A DNA stretch of 34,318 nt from an uncultured Bdellovibrionales bacterium. Lineage in GTDB: Bacteria; Bdellovibrionota; Bdellovibrionia; Bdellovibrionales; UBA1609. A program made the position numbers and the translations under genes. The DNA lies in the NCBI GenBank assembly GCA_938002015.1, contig CALLAU010000030.1:1-34318 (forward strand), read 5' to 3'. The notes under the pieces are model-generated. The model worked only from the letters and a program-made list of their open reading frames with translations. It made no database searches and was not told where the DNA came from. Of the stretch, positions 30,574-34,318 are shown piece after piece. Position 1 is the stretch's first letter; each line of letters opens with the position of its first letter.

Positions 30574-33231
30574 TTAATTAGACGCAAGTTTTCTTAAAGT
30601 TGCTTGTAAAATTCCACCGTTTTTATAGTTAACAACATCATCAGCTGTATCTAGACGGCTTTCTACTTTAAGACTCTTTGTTTCACCGTTTTTATATTTA
30701 ATTTCAACACTTATGTCTTCTCTAGCACTTAAATTTTCAAGACCTAAAACACTTACTGTTTCTTCACCTGTCATATTTAAGCTTGTTCTTGAATCTCCAG
30801 CTTTAAATTGAAGGGGGAGCACACCCATTCCAACTAAGTTAGATCTATGAATTCTTTCAAAGCTTTCAGCAATCACTGCCTTTACACCTAACAAGTCAGT
30901 TCCTTTAGCAGCCCAGTCACGCGAAGACCCTGTTCCATACTCCTTACCAGCAATAACAACCAGATCTCTTCCTTCTTCAACATACTTCATTGCAGCATCG
31001 TAAATTGGCATTGTTTCACCTGAATCCACATACTTTGTAAAGCCACCTTCAACACCAGGAACCATTTCATTTTTAATTCTAATATTAGCAAAAGTTCCAC
31101 GCATCATCACATTATGGTTACCACGGCGTGAACCATAAGAGTTAAAATCACGTCTCTCTACCCCTTTATTAGATAAGAAAGTTCCTGCTGGAGAATCAGA
31201 TTTAATGTTCCCTGCTGGAGAAATATGATCTGTTGTTACAGAATCACCTAGCATTGCTAAAACTGTGGCATCTTTTACATCAGTCGTTGCATCAAGATCC
31301 ATAGTCATTCCATCAAAAAATGGAGGGTTAGCAATATAAGTACTATCTGCATTCCAAGAATAAGTCTCTCCTTTAGCTGCATCAATAGACTTCCACGCAT
31401 CAGTTCCTTCAAAAACTGAAGCATACTTTTCTTTAAACATTTGTGGAGTAACAACTCTAGCAACAACTTCTTTGATTTCTTCCATAGAAGGCCAAATGTC
31501 TTTTAAGAAAACAGGGTTTCCATCTTTATCATCTCCTAACTTTTCAGTTTTAAGATCAACAAGCATAGAGCCAGCAATAGCATAAGCAACAACAAGTGGA
31601 GGTGAAGCTAAGTAGTTAGCTTTAACATCTGGACTGATTCTTCCTTCAAAGTTTCTGTTTCCAGAAAGTACAGATGTAGCAACAAGATCCTTATCATGAA
31701 TTGCTTTTTGAATATTTTCAGCAATTGGTCCTGAGTTACCAATACAAGTTGTGCAACCGTAACCTACAACGTTAAAACCTAGAGCATCTAATGATTTTTG
31801 AAGCCCAGATTGTAGCAAATACTCAGATACAACTTGTGAGCCAGGAGCAAGAGAGGTTTTTACCCATGGCTTTACATCAAGCCCTTTTTCAATCGCTTTT
31901 TCAGCAATAAGACCTGCCGCAACCATAACGTTTGGATTTGAAGTGTTCGTGCAACTTGTAATAGCTGCAATCACAACATGACCGTTCTTAAGAGAGTAGT
32001 CGGCACCTGGTACTGGGCTTTCAACAGACTCATCCGCTTTAAAAGTTGTTTTAAGTTGTTTTTCAAAGTCAGATTTAGCATGCGTTAAAACAATTCTATC
32101 TTGAGGTCTTTTGGGACCTGCAATGGAAGGTTCAACTGAAGCCATATCTAAATATAAACTGTCAGTAAACGAAGGCTCCTCTTCTGTTCTCCAAAAACCT
32201 TGCTCTTTTGCGTATGCCTCAACTCTTTCAACAAGCTCTTTACTTCTTGAAGTAAGTTGTAAGTAGTTAAGAGTTTCTTGATCTATTGGGAAGAATCCAC
32301 AAGTAGCACCATATTCTGGAGCCATATTTGATAATGTTGCTCTATCAGCTAAAGATAATGAGTCTAAGCCATTTCCATAAAATTCAACAAACTTTCCAAC
32401 AACACCTTTTTCTCTTAGCATTTGAGTCACTGTGAGTACTAAGTCAGTTGCAGTAGCTCCTGCAGCAAGTTTACCTTCTAGTTTAAAACCAATTACCTCA
32501 GGAATCATAATAGATATAGGCTGACCAAGCATTGCACTTTCTGCCTCAATTCCACCAACTCCCCATCCAAGAACAGAAAGACCATTAACCATAGTTGTGT
32601 GAGAGTCTGTTCCTACTAATGTATCAGGAAAGATCGTTGGCTCACCTTCATGATCACGTCCAGCAACAACTTGAGCTAAGTACTCAACGTTTACCTGGTG
32701 ACAAATACCCATCCCCGGAGGAACCACTCTAAAATTAGAAAAAGCTGACTGGCCCCACTTTAAAAACTCATATCTTTCATTGTTTCTTTGAAACTCTATA
32801 TCAACGTTTTTATTTAAAGCTGCAGAATCCCCTGAGTGATCTACTGCTACTGAATGATCAATAACAAGATCTACTGGGATTTGCGGATTAATCACTGAAG
32901 GAGCTGCACCTAGACGTTTAACCCCATCTCTCATCGCTGCAAGATCAACTATACCTGGAACTCCAGTAAAGTCTTGCATAAGAACACGAGATGGAAAGTA
33001 AGGGATTTCTTTAGTTGATGATTTTGTCTGAATCCAAGAAACCACATCTTTTATATTTTGATCCGTAACACTTGAGTGATTCTGGTGCCTTAGAAGATTT
33101 TCTAAAAGAACTTTCAAAGACCTTGGAAGCTTTGAAATATCACCATACTTAGCAGCTGATGAAAGATCATAATAGTTCCAGTTCTTACCACCAACAGACA
33201 TGCTTTTTTTTGCATCAGAAAATTCACTCAT
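30574..33231 (-). CDS. acnA: Aconitate hydratase (AcnA/IRP1 type)
   Basis: Interconverts citrate and isocitrate in the TCA cycle with a [4Fe-4S] cluster. The 885 residues are the usual AcnA length. Cluster ligands are C427 (ITSCTNTSNP) and C493/C496 (GCTTCIGNSGP). Other motifs: VGTDSHTTMVNGL, GWGVGGIEAES, GDSVTTDHISPAGNI, YGSRRGNHNVMMRGTFANI and IAGKEYGTGSSRDWAAKG with the substrate-binding Ser/Arg of the swivel domain. Relatives in this class include eukaryotic IRP1 and can bind mRNA when the cluster is lost; that is possible here but not shown by the sequence. AAGGAG lies nine bases before the ATG. It has its own terminator and appears to be a single-gene unit. BolA/Grx4 at 18.8-19.3 kb would support cluster supply. 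Confidence 0.97.
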   Translation of the reverse strand: MSEFSDAKKSMSVGGKNWNYYDLSSAAKYGDISKLPRSLKVLLENLLRHQNHSSVTDQNIKDVVSWIQTKSSTKEIPYFPSRVLMQDFTGVPGIVDLAAMRDGVKRLGAAPSVINPQIPVDLVIDHSVAVDHSGDSAALNKNVDIEFQRNNERYEFLKWGQSAFSNFRVVPPGMGICHQVNVEYLAQVVAGRDHEGEPTIFPDTLVGTDSHTTMVNGLSVLGWGVGGIEAESAMLGQPISIMIPEVIGFKLEGKLAAGATATDLVLTVTQMLREKGVVGKFVEFYGNGLDSLSLADRATLSNMAPEYGATCGFFPIDQETLNYLQLTSRSKELVERVEAYAKEQGFWRTEEEPSFTDSLYLDMASVEPSIAGPKRPQDRIVLTHAKSDFEKQLKTTFKADESVESPVPGADYSLKNGHVVIAAITSCTNTSNPNVMVAAGLIAEKAIEKGLDVKPWVKTSLAPGSQVVSEYLLQSGLQKSLDALGFNVVGYGCTTCIGNSGPIAENIQKAIHDKDLVATSVLSGNRNFEGRISPDVKANYLASPPLVVAYAIAGSMLVDLKTEKLGDDKDGNPVFLKDIWPSMEEIKEVVARVVTPQMFKEKYASVFEGTDAWKSIDAAKGETYSWNADSTYIANPPFFDGMTMDLDATTDVKDATVLAMLGDSVTTDHISPAGNIKSDSPAGTFLSNKGVERRDFNSYGSRRGNHNVMMRGTFANIRIKNEMVPGVEGGFTKYVDSGETMPIYDAAMKYVEEGRDLVVIAGKEYGTGSSRDWAAKGTDLLGVKAVIAESFERIHRSNLVGMGVLPLQFKAGDSRTSLNMTGEETVSVLGLENLSAREDISVEIKYKNGETKSLKVESRLDTADDVVNYKNGGILQATLRKLASN

Positions 33232-33257
33232 TTTTGCCTACTCCTTGTTCACAAAAT

Positions 33258-33278
33258 AAAAGGCACCACTCCCGCCTT
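33258..33278 (-). terminator. Weak terminator of the TauE/SafE gene
   Basis: AAGGC and GCCTT form a five-base stem with a nine-base loop; on the minus strand TTATTTT follows. Located in the 60-base gap between the TauE/SafE stop and the aconitase start. Short stem, so uncertain. Confidence 0.38.
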
Positions 33279-33291
33279 AAACATTTTAAAT

Positions 33292-34152
33292 TTATAGTTT
33301 AATTAAGGACTTAACATGACCTGTTTTCAATTGGCGGTCAAAATGTCCTGCAGAAAAACTAACCTCTTCTGCTTTTATAATAAGCGATTTTAAAGAGATT
33401 CTTCGTCTCTCACTTAAAAGATCATAACCTTTATACAAATACACACACGCAATAAGAAGAATCACAAACCTTGAGTACTTTAAAAACTGCGTTTCTGAGA
33501 TCACTGCTAACACCTTCTTACCTAAAAGAGTTCCTATAAAAACAGCCATTAACCCCACAGGTATAAGTAAATACGGAAATTGAGGAACTGAAGAGAGAAC
33601 AAGCCTGCCATAAAAATATATTTTAAACGCATGCCCAATAACCTGAGTCATGGACTTTGTAGCAACCACTTCATGGCGCATAAGACCTGACTTATAATAA
33701 AATATATCTAAAACTGGCCCTGAAGCTCCAGCAAAAATCTGAGCACAAACAACTAAAACTCCACATAAAAAGGCATTGCTTTTATTTAATATATTTAAAC
33801 TAAAGCGCTTTATAGAGACCACGCTTAATATACCCATAATACCTAAAGTAATAAGAATGTAAGCTTTATTAGGGTTATAGCTTATAAAGCTTAAAATACT
33901 AAAACTAACTAAAGCCCCCACTACATAAGGAAGAAGAACCTCCCATCTTATATGTTTTTTATGTAAATAGGCTCTAAAACCATTAGCATTCATCTGAATA
34001 ATACCGTGAAGAACCATTGCCACACTAACAGGTAGCATAAGGCTTAAAACACCCATTAAAATCATCCCACCAGCCATACCTAAAACACCAGATATAAAAC
34101 TCGTTACAAGCACAGATAAAAAGAAAACAAGGGTAAAAAACATTGAGACCAT
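33292..34152 (-). CDS. TauE/SafE family transporter
   Basis: 286 residues with about seven or eight hydrophobic segments, typical of the TauE/SafE (sulfite/organosulfur anion exporter) family. The N-terminal repeat has TSFISGVLGMAGGMILMGVL, the G-x-x-G-G loop of the family; the second half opens near VCAQIFAGASGPVLDIFYYK, followed by VVATKSMTQVIGHAFKIYFY. After the last membrane segment there is an extra polar tail of about 35 residues (from SERRRISLKS). Substrates in the family are sulfite, sulfoacetate, taurine-related or other anions; which applies is unknown. A LysR-type regulator begins 79 bases away on the other strand, so it probably controls this gene. Confidence 0.85.
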   Translation of the reverse strand: MVSMFFTLVFFLSVLVTSFISGVLGMAGGMILMGVLSLMLPVSVAMVLHGIIQMNANGFRAYLHKKHIRWEVLLPYVVGALVSFSILSFISYNPNKAYILITLGIMGILSVVSIKRFSLNILNKSNAFLCGVLVVCAQIFAGASGPVLDIFYYKSGLMRHEVVATKSMTQVIGHAFKIYFYGRLVLSSVPQFPYLLIPVGLMAVFIGTLLGKKVLAVISETQFLKYSRFVILLIACVYLYKGYDLLSERRRISLKSLIIKAEEVSFSAGHFDRQLKTGHVKSLIKL

Positions 34153-34201
34153 ATAAGCTTAAGACTAACATAAACTAATTAATTATAAAAAAGAATAGAT
34201 A

Positions 34202-34225
34202 GAATATAATATATTCGCTATATTC
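34202..34225. promoter_or_regulatory. Candidate LysR operator
   Basis: GAATATA-A-TATATTC is a perfect palindrome with a one-base centre (34202-34216), and TATATTC recurs two bases later (34219-34225). It lies in the 79-base gap between the divergent transporter and regulator genes, just before the regulator's ATG, the usual place for a LysR recognition site. AT-rich chance repeats are common, so this is tentative. Confidence 0.45.
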
Positions 34226-34231
34226 ATATAT

Positions 34232-34318
34232 ATGATAGATCAAATAGAGACCCTCATCGCCTTAAAAAAACATAAGACCATGACTCAAACAAGCACAGCC
34301 TTAAGACTCTCTCAGTCC
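34232..34318 (+). CDS. LysR-family transcriptional regulator (N-terminal fragment)
   Basis: 29 codons from an ATG to the window edge, continuing beyond it. The start, IETLIALKKHKTMTQTSTAL followed by RLSQS, fits the LysR winged-helix opening (L..F..v....s.t.AA..L..SQ(S/P)a.S). It is divergent from the TauE/SafE transporter, the classical LysR arrangement, and is expected to regulate that gene in response to a small anion. The ligand domain is outside the window. Confidence 0.78.
   Translation, partial: MIDQIETLIALKKHKTMTQTSTALRLSQS

Noticed and set aside
1..34318. Scan for tRNA, rRNA, CRISPR arrays, IS elements and prophage genes
   Set aside because: No TTC-A/G-A-x-TC tRNA arms in context, no spaced direct repeats and no transposase or integrase motifs were found by eye.

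Overview
The window looks like chromosomal DNA of a low-GC (roughly 35% by eye) Gram-negative bacterium. The best guess is the Bdellovibrionota, on the Bacteriovorax/Halobacteriovorax side. Reasons: an LPS-export permease (LptG) and many signal-peptide or lipobox proteins (a Gram-negative envelope); three genes with a TIGR02147/DUF4423-type regulator domain, a family expanded in Bdellovibrio-like bacteria; a response regulator ending in a helical tail typical of delta-proteobacteria in the old sense; and a topoisomerase VI gene pair. This assignment is inference. No 16S, tRNA, rRNA, CRISPR array, insertion sequence or phage gene was recognised.

Layout. 1-2.9 kb (minus): the 5' part of a secreted nucleotidyltransferase-fold protein, the def-fmt pair for N-formyl-methionine metabolism, and a small exported zinc-ribbon-like protein. 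3.1-4.5 kb (plus): two secreted proteins, one DUF2259, closed by a bidirectional terminator. 4.5-5.5 kb (minus): a DUF4160 toxin-like gene overlapping a ribbon-helix-helix gene and followed by a two-TM protein. 5.8-7.4 kb (minus): lptG and a coupled membrane protein. 7.5-11 kb (plus): a response regulator overlapping nadC, then birA and a membrane-anchored GyrI-like protein. 11-15.2 kb: an L,D-transpeptidase divergent from a coiled-coil lipoprotein. 15.2-18.6 kb (minus): an HNH endonuclease and topoisomerase VI subunits B and A. 18.75-19.3 kb (plus): a BolA/CGFS-glutaredoxin pair. 19.4-21.2 kb (minus): a secreted unknown and a nitronate monooxygenase. 21.3-28.3 kb (plus): an unknown, a receiver/kinase/Hpt phosphorelay with a DUF3592 protein, a D-2-hydroxyacid dehydrogenase and two tandem TIGR02147-like regulators, met convergently by a third, truncated relative. 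28.5-30.3 kb (minus): a possible gene remnant, three tandem paralogous small lipoproteins and a secreted protein. 30.5-34.3 kb: aconitase and a TauE/SafE transporter (minus), with the start of a divergent LysR regulator at the right edge.

How the genes work together. Housekeeping modules (def-fmt, nadC, birA, acnA, lptG) alternate with envelope and signalling genes. Several regions behave as units: the receiver-kinase-Hpt-DUF3592 set is tightly coupled but has no DNA-binding output; HNH-top6B-top6A reads as one operon; bolA-grxD is the classical [2Fe-2S] pair; TauE/LysR is a transporter with its probable divergent regulator. The most unusual items are the topoisomerase VI pair with a histone-H1-like Lys/Ala tail on subunit B, the secreted nucleotidyltransferase-fold protein, the DUF4160/RHH overlap, the TIGR02147-like trio and the lipoprotein triplet. 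Several starts were moved from the longest open frame on ribosome-binding-site or paralogue evidence.
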